From positions 44,305 to 108,304 of the forward strand of contig JBEKUY010000010.1 in the NCBI GenBank assembly GCA_049514555.1: a DNA stretch of 64,000 nt, in the 5' to 3' direction. Positions 25,566 through 34,988 of the stretch are shown in pieces. The translations under genes and the position numbers were made by a program. Origin of the DNA: JBEKUY01 sp049514555. Lineage in GTDB: Bacteria > Acidobacteriota > Terriglobia > Acidiferrales > UBA7541. The notes under the pieces were generated by a model, which was not told the DNA's origin, ran no database searches, and was given only the letters and a program-made list of their open reading frames with translations. The number at the start of each line of letters is the position of its first letter. Within the stretch, counting starts at the first letter, position 1.

Positions 25566-26126
25566 ATGTGGGGAAATAAGAAGCCGGAATCGTCGCCGAC
25601 GACCACGCCCGATTCCCGCAATGCGGCAAATCTTCCGCCGAAGCACGCTTCGGCGAACTGGGAGGGTAACAATCCGATGAGTACCGATGCGATGAGACCG
25701 ACGGGCGCGACTGCGGACCGCGCGATGGCGCGGCTGGGTTCGAGCCTGCACGTGAAGGGCGAGATTACCGGCAACGAAGACCTGGGTATTGACGGAACCG
25801 TCGAAGGGTTGGTGCAACTCGATGACCGCAAGCTAACGGTCGGCGCGACCGCAAAGGTGACCGCCGACATTATCGCGCGCGAGATCGTCGTTTACGGCAG
25901 CGTGAAGGGGAATCTCCGCGCGAAAGACCGCATCGAGATTAAGAAGGACGGGTCCGTCGTGGGCGATCTGACGACCGCGCGGATCATGATCGAAGACGGC
26001 GCCTATTTCAAGGGCGCGATCGAAATCGATAAGGGAAGCGAGGCCGGCAAAGACCGCGATAAGCCCGCGTTCGCGCGCGCGGCGGCCCCGAGCACTTCGC
26101 CGGGCGCTCCGCAGAAACCGGCGTAG
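25566..26126 (+). CDS. Bactofilin (polymer-forming cytoskeletal protein)
   Basis: A 186-residue bactofilin. Disordered, charged tails flank a central right-handed beta-helix of short hydrophobic rungs (LHVKGEITGNEDLGIDGTVEG, KLTVGATAKVTADIIAREIV, KGNLRAKDRIEIKKDGSVVG, RIMIEDGAYFKGAIEI). Bactofilins self-assemble without nucleotide on the inner membrane and scaffold cell-wall enzymes. The Met at 25566 follows CGGGAGGA; upstream in-frame codons overlap the promoter region. A hairpin follows the gene at 26142. Confidence 0.9.
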   Translation: MWGNKKPESSPTTTPDSRNAANLPPKHASANWEGNNPMSTDAMRPTGATADRAMARLGSSLHVKGEITGNEDLGIDGTVEGLVQLDDRKLTVGATAKVTADIIAREIVVYGSVKGNLRAKDRIEIKKDGSVVGDLTTARIMIEDGAYFKGAIEIDKGSEAGKDRDKPAFARAAAPSTSPGAPQKPA

Positions 26127-26141
26127 CCTTTCTTTTGCAGG

Positions 26142-26177
26142 GAGGGCGGTGCGATGGCTGGATCTCACACCGCCCTC
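26142..26177 (+). terminator. Hairpin terminator after the bactofilin gene
   Basis: A perfect 10-bp stem, GAGGGCGGTG (26142-26151) and CACCGCCCTC (26168-26177), with a 16-nt loop and a moderately T-rich tail. No further gene is seen up to 26359. Confidence 0.6.
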
Positions 26178-26359
26178 TCGTAATCTGTTCTTCAGCGTAC
26201 TGCTCAAGTATTCCTCAGCTTGACAACTAACTTTTCATGGAGTATAGGAGCGGCTGGTCCCCTTTCAGGAACGCCGGCGGGTGTGCAACTCAGGTCGGGC
26301 TGCGCAGCCAGAGGCAATGAGCCCGAGCAAGCTGCCGGCAGGGCACGTGGAGACTTGCG

Positions 26360-29300
26360 ATGGGGCCTAGCCGTCGTCGCGTCCCGGGTGTAGCGGTGTG
26401 CCTTGGGATGGCTCTTGCGGGTTGTGGTGGGGGTAGCTCTGATTCGCCGGTGCAACCGCCCCCGCCCAGCCCAGATTTCTCTCTCTCCATCTCGACCACA
26501 ACGGTGAGTGTCTCTCAGGGAGCCACGGCCGCCCCGCTTTCGGTGTCCGTCACGGCCATCCGCGGATTCGCCGGGAGCGTTCAAGTAACCTTCGCCGGTC
26601 TTCCGACTGGAGTCATTTCGGATCCTTCCGGTCCGTTCAACGTCGCCGCGGGGAGCAGCCAAGCAGTTGTTTTGGGCGCAACGGCCGGGGCGACGCCGGG
26701 GAGCTTTGACGTCACGGTGCAGGGCGCGAGCGCGGGGCTTTCACATTCCGCGTCGCTGCAGTTGGCGGTGACAGCAAAGGCGCCACCGCCCTCCCTCCCG
26801 CGGACGACGTACGCACGCACCGATTCGCTGCCCGCGAGTGACGATCCCCCTGGCGAACCGCACCGCCGCAGGATCGTCTATGACAAGGCCCGTCAAAGGG
26901 TGTTCGTGGCCAACCGCGCGATGAACCGTGTCGAGGTGTTTTCTTCGGGTGACCAGACGAGCCTGGGCCAAATAGCCGTTCCGGCGCCGACAAGCGTGGA
27001 TCTCTCGATCGACGGCAAGACGCTGTGGATCGGAAGCGAGGTCGAACAGATCGTCGCGGCCGACCCCGAAACCCTCACGGTACAAGCGCGCTATCCCGTG
27101 GACGGTCTTACCCCGGTCCCAACTGTGCCGAACATGCTCTTCAACCTTCCGACGGAAGTCGTGGCGTTGGCCAACGGCAAGCTGTTCGTGCGGCTGCTAA
27201 GAACGGACGCAGCGATGTCCATGCTGACGCTGTGGGATCCCGCGACGAACGCGTTTACTGATCTGACGCCCCGGGCGCCTGCACTTTTCCAGAATGGAGC
27301 CGGCGTGATAGCGCGCTCCGGCGATCGTACCCGGGTGATTGTGGCGTCGAATGACTCGAGCGCAACATACGCCGTATTCGACGCCTCCGGAAATCTAGTC
27401 GTCCAGGGGAATTCGCTGGGAGCCGGCACGATTCCGCTCTTGGCGGCCAACGCAGACGGCAGCCTCTTTGCTGTGTTTCTCTCCGCGGGCATCAACTCGG
27501 CCTTGTACCTGCTCGATGGCGGTCTCAATTTGACTGGCGCGCGCGGGGCCACTGCCATTCACGGGATGACGTTCTCTCCCGATGGGCAACGTCTCTACTT
27601 GTCGGAAAACGATGACTTGCCACCGGCGATCTCGGTGCTCGATGCGTCGAGCCTGTTGCTGTTGGGGCAGGTCCCGGACCTGCGACTGAATGGGCTTCGC
27701 TCGGAGATCGAGGACGCGGATGACACAGGTTTGCTCTTCGGCATCGTCAATCGCGGAGTGAGTTTCCTGGATGCGGCAACGCCTGGGTCGCTGCTTGATT
27801 CTCCACCGGTCTTCTCGGAGACACCGGCGGCAGCGCCCTCCGAAGGACCGGCGGGGGGCGGCACGACGATCACCCTCATTGGACAGAATCTCCGAGACGG
27901 CGCGCAGGTGACCTTCGGCAGAAACCCAGCGAGCGCCGTGAACGTGCTTGGCGGAACGCAGGTTCAGGCGACTTCTCCGCCTAGCCAGACGAACGCGAGC
28001 ATAAACCTTACTGCCTACTTCCCGAACGGCTGGCTCGCTCTGGCTCCGGACGGGTTCAGTTACGGCCCGCGGATCCTGGAAACATCTCCGAACGCGCTGC
28101 GCAGCGATGGCGGGGACGAAATCCGGATACTCGGGTACGGTTTCGGGAGCGACGCCGGCAAAATCAGCGTGGCGATCGGAGGAAAGGCAGCGTCTATCGA
28201 GCAGGTCGAGGACTTGTCGGGTGTCGCGCCTTCGCTGGGACTCGACCCGACGTATCCATTTCCGCTGGAAGAAATCACGGTCCGCACGCCAGCCGGCACT
28301 GCCGGGAAGGCCGATCTGCAGGTTACTTCGCCCGCCGGATCGGCGACAGCAAGCGGGGCGGTGCAGTTTCTGAGGAACATGCAGACATTCGCACTCCCTG
28401 GTCCCTATGGGTTTATCGTGTACGACCAGGGGAGGAAGCGCGCGTACCTGAGCGCGAACGGTCGCTTGGACGTATTCGATGTTTCTGCGGGACAATTCTC
28501 GACTGCGCTCGCGCCCGCGGGCGGATGGCCGCCAGTCGCGGACCTCCGGGGAATGGCCCTGACCGCGGACAACTCGCAGCTCGTTGTGGCCGATTTCGGC
28601 GGGCAGAACGTGTATCTGCTGAGTCCGGACGCTGCGGGCAACGAGAATGTTGTGTTTGTCGGGGGAGTGCCGGGATTCCTGAATTCGGGGCCGGTGCGTG
28701 TCGCCGCGACCAGCACCGGCAAAGTGTTCGTGGGCATGTCCGGTGAGAGCGCCGGCGCATGCTCGCAATGCCTCGGGCAACTCGATCTCACCACGCAGCC
28801 GATACAGGTGCAGGTGGCCTCGCAACCCGAAATCTCGGCGCTCACGGGCACGCCCCTCGTGCAGAGTGCGGCGCAGGGGAATCAGGTGTTTCTCGCGTTC
28901 GGCGCCTCGCCGGGAGGCCCGGTGGCGGTGTGGAACGCGTCGACAAACGGATTCGTCTCGGCCGTGGGAAGCTCCTCGGCCGCCGACCTGGCCGCTGCCG
29001 CGGACGGAACGAAGTTCGCAACCATCAGCGCGCTAGGCATACCCACGCCGGCCGACGTCTGGGATATTGACCTGAAGCTGGCGTTGCGGGCCGCCGTGTC
29101 CGAGAAGCAGAACATCCCGGGCTCCGTAAACGTGCCGGGGCTGACGTTGCATCCGAGCGGAGCGTTGCTGTACCGGCCATTCCAGACCGGGGCGCCGGGA
29201 AATCCGGGGACGCGCGGTGGCGTAGATATCGTGAATGCGTGGACCGCGGCGCTGAAGTTGCGCGTGTATTTGCCTGAGCCATTTCTGACGGCAGCGGACG

Positions 29301-29659
29301 CGTTGCACGGCAGTTTCCTGGCGACCGACGAGTGGGGCCAGAAGATCTTCGCGCTAACGCAATCCGGGCTCACGGTCGTGGAACTCGCGAGCGTGCCGGT
29401 GGGGATCGGCGCGGCGAGTCCGGCGAGCGTGCCGGCAGCGGGCGGCACCGTCGTCACGATCCGCGGCAGCGGATTCCTGAGCGGCGCCAGGGTCACGGTC
29501 GGCGGAACCGCGGCGAGCGTCAACTTCATCGATGCGGACACGCTCGAAGTGACCACGCCGGCGATGAGCGCGGGGCCGCAGCGAATCGTCGTGACCAACC
29601 CGGACGGCGAAAGCGACGCGCTCGACGCCGCGTTCGCGGCCGCTTCCACCGTCAACTAA
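26360..29659 (+). CDS. Large surface lipoprotein with beta-propellers and TIG/IPT domains
   Basis: A 1099-residue exported lipoprotein with lipobox LAGC near residue 22 followed by a Gly/Ser/Pro linker. Residues about 40-140 form an Ig-like module (SLSISTTTVSVSQGATAAPLS). A YVTN-like propeller follows (VYDKARQRVFVANRAMNRVEVFS...). Two IPT/TIG modules appear around residues 490-660 (PSEGPAGGGTTITLIGQNL; SDGGDEIRILGYGFGSDAG), then a second propeller, and a last TIG module ends the chain (PAAGGTVVTIRGSGFLSGA). The architecture suggests an adhesive or ligand-binding outer-surface protein. There is no catalytic motif. It is convergent with the DUF6526 gene, 2 nt apart. Confidence 0.88.
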   Translation: MGPSRRRVPGVAVCLGMALAGCGGGSSDSPVQPPPPSPDFSLSISTTTVSVSQGATAAPLSVSVTAIRGFAGSVQVTFAGLPTGVISDPSGPFNVAAGSSQAVVLGATAGATPGSFDVTVQGASAGLSHSASLQLAVTAKAPPPSLPRTTYARTDSLPASDDPPGEPHRRRIVYDKARQRVFVANRAMNRVEVFSSGDQTSLGQIAVPAPTSVDLSIDGKTLWIGSEVEQIVAADPETLTVQARYPVDGLTPVPTVPNMLFNLPTEVVALANGKLFVRLLRTDAAMSMLTLWDPATNAFTDLTPRAPALFQNGAGVIARSGDRTRVIVASNDSSATYAVFDASGNLVVQGNSLGAGTIPLLAANADGSLFAVFLSAGINSALYLLDGGLNLTGARGATAIHGMTFSPDGQRLYLSENDDLPPAISVLDASSLLLLGQVPDLRLNGLRSEIEDADDTGLLFGIVNRGVSFLDAATPGSLLDSPPVFSETPAAAPSEGPAGGGTTITLIGQNLRDGAQVTFGRNPASAVNVLGGTQVQATSPPSQTNASINLTAYFPNGWLALAPDGFSYGPRILETSPNALRSDGGDEIRILGYGFGSDAGKISVAIGGKAASIEQVEDLSGVAPSLGLDPTYPFPLEEITVRTPAGTAGKADLQVTSPAGSATASGAVQFLRNMQTFALPGPYGFIVYDQGRKRAYLSANGRLDVFDVSAGQFSTALAPAGGWPPVADLRGMALTADNSQLVVADFGGQNVYLLSPDAAGNENVVFVGGVPGFLNSGPVRVAATSTGKVFVGMSGESAGACSQCLGQLDLTTQPIQVQVASQPEISALTGTPLVQSAAQGNQVFLAFGASPGGPVAVWNASTNGFVSAVGSSSAADLAAAADGTKFATISALGIPTPADVWDIDLKLALRAAVSEKQNIPGSVNVPGLTLHPSGALLYRPFQTGAPGNPGTRGGVDIVNAWTAALKLRVYLPEPFLTAADALHGSFLATDEWGQKIFALTQSGLTVVELASVPVGIGAASPASVPAAGGTVVTIRGSGFLSGARVTVGGTAASVNFIDADTLEVTTPAMSAGPQRIVVTNPDGESDALDAAFAAASTVN

Positions 29660-29661
29660 AA

Positions 29662-30096
29662 TCAGACACGCAAGTAGTCAGCCTTCCACTTGTTCACGCG
29701 CTGCTTGATCGCCTTGCGGTCCGTGAGCTTTTCGTTCAGGACCGCGCGGGCCAGCTCCGGCAGTTCGGCGTCGCTCGCAAAGCGGAGAGAAATGAGCTGG
29801 TCGAGCGTGAATTCGCCGATGCGAGGCTTGAGATCCGCAGGGAGCAGACGCTCGTAGCGGAGCCGCTCTTCGAGACGAATGATGCGGTCCTGCGCGGTCA
29901 GGGCAAACATGCGCGCGTAGAGGAGGAGCACGAGGAAGGCGGCGGCGAGGAGCAGGGCGACGATGGAACCCAGTGAAAAGCGCGAAACAATCAGGCTATA
30001 AACAGCCCAGCCGAGGTTGATCAGGAAAACAGGAAGCGCAAAGAAGTGATACGCGGGAACGAACCTGGCGTGGTTGGAGAAATTCTGCTCGGTCAT
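29662..30096 (-). CDS. DUF6526-family membrane protein
   Basis: A 144-residue protein. The N-terminal segment NFSNHARFVPAYHFFALPVFL leads into two membrane helices (PVFLINLGWAVYSLIV; IVALLLAAAFLVLLLYARMFAL). The cytoplasmic tail contains the family's characteristic QDRIIRLEERLRYERLLPADL and LISLRFASDAELPELARAVL. This family is widespread in Acidobacteriota with no known function. GACGGGAGG precedes the ATG at 30096. It is transcribed towards the TIG lipoprotein gene. Confidence 0.85.
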   Translation of the reverse strand: MTEQNFSNHARFVPAYHFFALPVFLINLGWAVYSLIVSRFSLGSIVALLLAAAFLVLLLYARMFALTAQDRIIRLEERLRYERLLPADLKPRIGEFTLDQLISLRFASDAELPELARAVLNEKLTDRKAIKQRVNKWKADYLRV

Positions 30097-30278
30097 GCGG
30101 GACCTCCCGTCGGAAGAAGTTCCAGGAAATGCCAGCCGCGATTGTAACAGAAGAAGGCGCGTTTACTTTTCGGACGCGCCACGAGCGAATGCCTGGCCGG
30201 GAATGCGCCGAGAAATGGCAGAATCTCGCCGGGGAAAGAATCCCAAACCAGAGACAAGAAAATCAGGAGGGTACGGTC

Positions 30279-30548
30279 ATGGTAACTCGCAAGACGGTCC
30301 TTGCAGTGGCATTGCTCGTGGCGGTGGGAATCGCGATACCGTTCGCGGTGCGGCGCGCGGCAGCGGCGCCGGCGCCCGAGGAGAGGCATCCGGTGATCCA
30401 CGAGGCGATCGAGCAGCTCGAGCATACGCGCGACATTTTGGTGCACGATGCGGCCCGCGACTTCAAAGGCCACCGCGCGGCAGCGGTGAGGCATATCGAC
30501 CAGGCGCTGCGTGAGTTGCACGAGGCGCTGGAAGCCGATAGGCACTAG
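30279..30548 (+). CDS. Small exported alpha-helical protein
   Basis: An 89-residue protein. The signal peptide (TRKTVLAVALLVAVGIAIPFAVRRAAAA) is followed by a helical, His/Glu/Arg-rich mature part (HPVIHEAIEQLEHTRDILVHDAARDFKGHRAAAVRHIDQAL). The ATG at 30279 follows CAGGAGGG at ideal spacing. The spread of His residues along one helix could bind metal or a tetrapyrrole, but that is a guess. It is divergent from the DUF6526 gene. Confidence 0.7.
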   Translation: MVTRKTVLAVALLVAVGIAIPFAVRRAAAAPAPEERHPVIHEAIEQLEHTRDILVHDAARDFKGHRAAAVRHIDQALRELHEALEADRH

Positions 30549-30764
30549 GACTACAGGTCGCTCGAAAAACGTATCTGGGCCAGAAGGCTTTCGGCCTTCC
30601 GGCGTGTTTTCGTCCGACGGGTGATGGCTCTCCATCACCCGTTCTTCTCTGGCGGGCATTCGCCGGGGGAGACAGGAATATGAGCTGTAGGGAACCCGGG
30701 CCCAGCCGTCAGAGAAGAAGAGAACATTCGGCTTTTGAGGCGAGGTAGTACTCCCCCCACACCC

Positions 30765-30880
30765 CCGCCTTTTTTCGGATCTGCGGATTCTAAAGGGTTT
30801 TAAGTCCAATGTTTCAGAACTGCGCATTATAAAGGGGTTACAGGTGCGTTTTTCGGATCTGCGCATTCTAAAGGGGTTAG
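30765..30880 (-). repeat. Three-unit repeat element, copy A (candidate small-RNA gene)
   Basis: Read on the minus strand, three related units (core AACCCCTTTAGAATGCGCAG) recur at 39- and 39-bp steps (30868, 30829, 30790). The first linker is CGCACCTG, the second contains GGACTTAA, and the third unit ends in a G-tract (GGCGGGGGTGTGGGGGG). Copies B and C on the other side of the defence locus have the same unit order, linkers and G-tract. The remaining sequence between 30549 and 31092 holds no gene I can support. Confidence 0.7.
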
Positions 30881-30907
30881 CGGGGCTGAGGCGACTTTTC
30901 ACAGCCT

Positions 30908-30936
30908 ATTGTAGCACGTATAGTACTTTTATTCAA
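30908..30936 (-). promoter_or_regulatory. Promoter reading into repeat element A
   Basis: On the minus strand, TTGAAT (30936-30931), a 17-bp spacer and TACAAT (30913-30908) end 28 nt before the first repeat unit. Confidence 0.5.
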
Positions 30937-31092
30937 TAGGAAAATTACAGTTTTCAACAGGTTTTTCGAGATGGGCGCGAGAAGGTGAAGTGGTATGGAC
31001 CTAAGTGAATTGAACGGGTCACCGGCTGACGAAGCGTAGATCTCGGTCTGGGGACTTCGCAAAACGCTAGGGATGCTGAAGGGATGATCTTA

Positions 31093-33171
31093 CTATTGGG
31101 GCGTTTTTAGAGCACTTTCAGGATCAGCTCCGAATTGCGCTTCTCTTCTCTCTGATACGTCCCAGACGCCTGTCTGAAGAATTGCTCGCGCATGTACGAA
31201 TGCTAGCTGCAACGCGCTGATACACATCGTCGTCGGGTCAACAATTCCCGACTGTTCCATATCGACAACTTGTCGGGACTCGGCGTTAAATCCCCCCGAC
31301 CCCGATGCCGACGCTTCGATCTGATCCAAAGCCTCAGGTTCGTTTTGACGAGCGTTAACAATCTGCTGTCGCAGGGGGACCTCAAGTGCCGTCGCGATCA
31401 TCTTAGCCGCTTCAGAACCCGCCTTCAGCTCTCGGCCAGCTCTAAAAAGGACTGACCCGCCCCCAGGTACAATACCCGAGATGATTGCTTCTCGTGCAGA
31501 GTGCAGGGCCGATCTCATCTTATACATGCGTTCGGCCCTGTCGAGAGAACTAGCTCCCCCAACACGAATCGCACACACCCTCCCAACCAGCTTGGCCAGT
31601 CTCTCTTGCAGCCTCTCAACCTCGTAGTCCCCCTTTTCTACTAGAATCTGTTGCCGGATTCCGGCCGCACGAGCCTCCACTGCCCGTTGATCGCCCGCAC
31701 CTCCTGTAATCCAGCAAGCGTCTTTCGTGACTTCGATATGCTTAGCTCGGCCCAGCTGATTAAGCCGCACCGTTTCAAGACTCACCGAAAAATGCGATAT
31801 TACGGTGCCACCCGTCGCGACTGCGATGTCCTCCAACATGAATTGCCGATTCTCATTCACCATGGGTGCGCGCACAGCGACACAACTCAGCGTTCCACGT
31901 TCTTTGTTCAGCGCCAACGTTTCGAGGGCCTCTCCCTCAACATTCTCGGCAACGATGAGGAGAGGTATCTTGGCTTTCGCGACCTGCTCAAGTATCGGTA
32001 GTAGTTCCGTCATTGAGCCTATATTCGAGTCGTATATCAGGATGAGCGCATCCGAGAGCTCTGCGACTTGTCGGGTTTCGTCGGTGATAAACCGGGTCGA
32101 CAAAAATCCACGGTCAAAATAAATGCCCTCACGCACGTCGACCGATGTCGCGGCTTCGCTGCTCTCCATAAGTGAAACAACTCCGTCCGGTCCAGTCTTA
32201 GCCAGGGCCTGTGCAATTATCTTCCCCACTTGCGCATCTCCCGCCGCCGCTGTCCGCGCTACTGAGGCGATATCCGTGCCACTTGGTGCTCGCGACATGG
32301 CTTGAATCGCATGAACAGCGGCTTCGACCGAAACGTCCATGTCATGTATGAGGTCTCTAAGCACGGCTCCGGCCTGCAACGCTTTATATCCCTTCTCGAC
32401 CAACTCCTGAAACATTAGGATCGCGGTTTTAGAACCGTCGCCGACTACAGCGTTCATCTCCTGAGCCAGTCGGTTGGCGTGTTCAATGCCTTTTCTTTGC
32501 AACGGATCGGAGGATGTAGTTGCCCCTGCAATGACGACACCACTCCGGTCGAATCGAGTGAGTCCAAAGGTCGGACTCACAGATATATTGGTACCGTGCG
32601 GCCCGAGGGCGGTGGCGCAGGCATCACGAACTAAGCGGGCGCCCTTTATAACTGAGACTGTTCCTTCCTGGGCGGGAACTAGAGAATTGATGTTCCTCAT
32701 CGCTTGGAGCGCGTGCGTGTCGTAAGGCCACCGGAGGTCTTCGTAAACATCAAATCCCGCTAGAAGAGATTTGAGAGTTGCGGTTATGGCCAGGCGTAAC
32801 TTGTCTTCCCAATTCACTCGCTTGGTGTCATAGAGGATGCATCGGATATGCCTGTAATCGAAAGGTACGTCGCCGCGATTTTGGGTAATCAAGACAGTGG
32901 GGACACCCAAGGCGTGGCAGATGCCCAATTCATAATTCACATTCGGATTACGACCTGTAACGTCAGCGACCACGGCTCGCGCTTTCCAGATTTGATTCCA
33001 AATATCTTGGATAATTGGGGCAGTTCCGTAGATGTCGTCCGCCTTGACCGCTGTCAGTCCTGCCTCCCTCGCCGCCGGCTGAATAATTCCAGTAAAGTAT
33101 TCGAGGTGGGGCTCACGAAGAGGCATCAAAACAAAGCAACTTGTGACATCGATCTTCGGTCTATAAACCAT
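31093..33171 (-). CDS. GroEL-like chaperonin fused to an N-terminal deoxyribosyltransferase/TIR-like domain
   Basis: A 692-residue protein. Residues 10-110 form a nucleoside-deoxyribosyltransferase/TIR-like domain (FVLMPL..., VVADVTGRNPNVNYELGI, candidate nucleophile E81, ALGVPTVLITQ). From about residue 155 it is a full Hsp60: GPHGTN, GDG (244-246), apical VAENVEGEALETLALN, GIVPGGG, FNAES (N629) and VDP (D645). Counting residues between fixed anchors, GroEL Asp52 aligns with S210 and Asp398 with S554, while Asp87, Asn479 and Asp495 are kept. ATP binding is therefore likely but hydrolysis should be severely slowed. It lacks the GGM tail, and no groES is nearby. It is the second gene of an operon with the SIR2 gene 80 nt upstream; both are AT-richer than their surroundings. 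This is not a housekeeping chaperonin; a defence role is inferred. Confidence 0.88.
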   Translation of the reverse strand: MVYRPKIDVTSCFVLMPLREPHLEYFTGIIQPAAREAGLTAVKADDIYGTAPIIQDIWNQIWKARAVVADVTGRNPNVNYELGICHALGVPTVLITQNRGDVPFDYRHIRCILYDTKRVNWEDKLRLAITATLKSLLAGFDVYEDLRWPYDTHALQAMRNINSLVPAQEGTVSVIKGARLVRDACATALGPHGTNISVSPTFGLTRFDRSGVVIAGATTSSDPLQRKGIEHANRLAQEMNAVVGDGSKTAILMFQELVEKGYKALQAGAVLRDLIHDMDVSVEAAVHAIQAMSRAPSGTDIASVARTAAAGDAQVGKIIAQALAKTGPDGVVSLMESSEAATSVDVREGIYFDRGFLSTRFITDETRQVAELSDALILIYDSNIGSMTELLPILEQVAKAKIPLLIVAENVEGEALETLALNKERGTLSCVAVRAPMVNENRQFMLEDIAVATGGTVISHFSVSLETVRLNQLGRAKHIEVTKDACWITGGAGDQRAVEARAAGIRQQILVEKGDYEVERLQERLAKLVGRVCAIRVGGASSLDRAERMYKMRSALHSAREAIISGIVPGGGSVLFRAGRELKAGSEAAKMIATALEVPLRQQIVNARQNEPEALDQIEASASGSGGFNAESRQVVDMEQSGIVDPTTMCISALQLAFVHARAILQTGVWDVSERREAQFGADPESALKTPQ

Positions 33172-33251
33172 TGCGTCAGTGTCTCCCGATTCGAAGACTT
33201 AACTCCTTTCTCCGTGCTCAATAAAGCTCGCTTGAAATTGTGAATTCGACA

Positions 33252-34904
33252 TCATGGATTCATATTCTGATTTCCTAGGTACCGTCCTCTGAAGGTCAGA
33301 ACTGCATCAAGTAACATCCGAACCTCATCACGGCTCGGGTCTTCCAAATGATGAACGGCGCGGTTTCGGACTTCCAAAGCTCTTTCCAGGAGGACCACGT
33401 CCTCGCTTGCGAGCAGTCCTCCTTCGTGCAGCAAACGAACGGCCTGTCCCGAAGCTAAGGGTCTCCGTCCAATACGAACTTTGATTGCACTGCTATTCAT
33501 GTCAATCAGCCGACGCAGATCGTGTTCCATGACGACCCCGAGTAATGCGGCAGCCGCGCGGTACATTCCTCCCGCAATTAGCCGCCGAGCCTCTTCGACC
33601 CGGTCCCCACCTAAAGCTGCTTCCATGAATTTAGACAGCCCGATCCTGGTTCGCTCCAGATCTGACGGTTGATAAGTGATCGTACGGAGATTTTTCAGGT
33701 CGAAAGGTAACTCCTCGATGTTCTGTGTAAGAAGGATCGTAGGCTTGCCAAGCGTGTGCGCTATGCCGACCTCATATAAAACGTTCGGGTTGCGCTCCGA
33801 TACATCTGCAATACATAGTCTAGACTGCTGGATAGCGACACGAATTTGTTCCACGATTGATCCACTCGAAAACATCTCGTCAGCTCGAACGGTCGTCAGG
33901 CCGAATTGGCTAGCGACGGGGTTGATAAGTGTCCGATAGACAGCCTCGAATCTATCCCCGAAAGGCATCATAACGAAGCACAAATTCGACGAACTTGTGA
34001 GAAGAGCTCCCGCGTCTTTTTCGCGCGACGACTTCTCCAGATTTGCTACTGATAGCTCCTCAAAGGCATCTGGCCTCAGTGCTCGAAGCTTTGCCCCTTG
34101 TTCAAAGTCCATTCGTTCTTGAATTTCCCTGAAGAAAAGAGCGAGCAGATGATCCTTGGTCACCCCACCACCCGTGGGCAGGCTTATGACATGGAGATGG
34201 TCTTCGAGTTTTGAATTGATCTCATTCGAGTCGACATCAAATGCTAGGACGTAGGCCATCCTCTGGAACTTGCCGAGACGGGACCTTACGATTTCCCGAA
34301 TATGTTTGAAGTCTGGGTCAGTTAAGCTGTAGCCGATAAATAGTGGCGTCCTAGTGATGAGCTGCGCGGCAAGGTGTGTCGCGATGACGGGGTATTCGTT
34401 CAGAAAGCGACCGTAGTCTTCAGATGTAAGTATTACGTGCTCTTCGTGCCGCAGGTCACCATGCATCTTGACGATACTTGTCGTCAACCGATCGCCGTGA
34501 AACGGCATCTGCAACTCGCCGACAATGGAGCGAAATGGTTTCTTGAGTCTTTGAAAGGCGTGTTCGAGAAGCAAGTCGAAGTTTGTCGTATAGATTGTGT
34601 CGAAGGGTAGCTCTGCAAATGCAACATGCGATTCTCCGGGTTCTGCGTAGTCGGCATGGAGAGCTTTGCGAACAGTTTCAATCAGTTGAACTCTTCCGAA
34701 TAATTTCTCAAAACTCGACGCTACAGCTGGTCCTCCGAGATCACTAGGAACATTTGCTGTTTTCGCCAACAGCGTTGTGAGCCCGGCCCACGCGGGCATT
34801 TCTCGACCTGGCGGTAGCTTAGCGTTTAGAGAAAAGCCTGCTCCGATGAAGGGGAGACAGCGACGCCCCTCAATGTCTTCAATGAGTGGCTGAGGCAAAG
34901 CCAT
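33252..34904 (-). CDS. SIR2-family NADase with deoxyribosyltransferase/TIR-like and HEPN-like domains
   Basis: A 550-residue three-domain protein. Residues 1-270 are a SIR2_2 domain: GAGFS (21-25), TTNFD (106-110), catalytic-type HG in KMHGD (H148) and GYSLTDPD (191-198). Residues 307-412 repeat the domain fused to the chaperonin next door: FVMMPFG, CIADVSERNPNVLYEVGI (E378), TLGKPTILLTQ. Residues about 430-545 are helical with R513-N-R-A-V-H518, a HEPN-type Rx4H motif. SIR2 domains of this type deplete NAD+ in several phage-defence systems. It is first in the operon with the chaperonin. I see no good ribosome-binding site before the ATG at 34904. Confidence 0.9.
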   Translation of the reverse strand: MALPQPLIEDIEGRRCLPFIGAGFSLNAKLPPGREMPAWAGLTTLLAKTANVPSDLGGPAVASSFEKLFGRVQLIETVRKALHADYAEPGESHVAFAELPFDTIYTTNFDLLLEHAFQRLKKPFRSIVGELQMPFHGDRLTTSIVKMHGDLRHEEHVILTSEDYGRFLNEYPVIATHLAAQLITRTPLFIGYSLTDPDFKHIREIVRSRLGKFQRMAYVLAFDVDSNEINSKLEDHLHVISLPTGGGVTKDHLLALFFREIQERMDFEQGAKLRALRPDAFEELSVANLEKSSREKDAGALLTSSSNLCFVMMPFGDRFEAVYRTLINPVASQFGLTTVRADEMFSSGSIVEQIRVAIQQSRLCIADVSERNPNVLYEVGIAHTLGKPTILLTQNIEELPFDLKNLRTITYQPSDLERTRIGLSKFMEAALGGDRVEEARRLIAGGMYRAAAALLGVVMEHDLRRLIDMNSSAIKVRIGRRPLASGQAVRLLHEGGLLASEDVVLLERALEVRNRAVHHLEDPSRDEVRMLLDAVLTFRGRYLGNQNMNP

Positions 34905-34988
34905 TGACTAGGGATCATATAACTGTTGAACAATTGTATCTAGCTGGAGATGGGCGTTCGGCGGGCCGTTCCGGTGGCGACGGGGTTG

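Noticed and set aside
31093..33171. Housekeeping groEL
   Set aside because: It has an N-terminal foreign domain, lacks the GGM tail, has Ser at both catalytic Asp positions, and no groES is adjacent.
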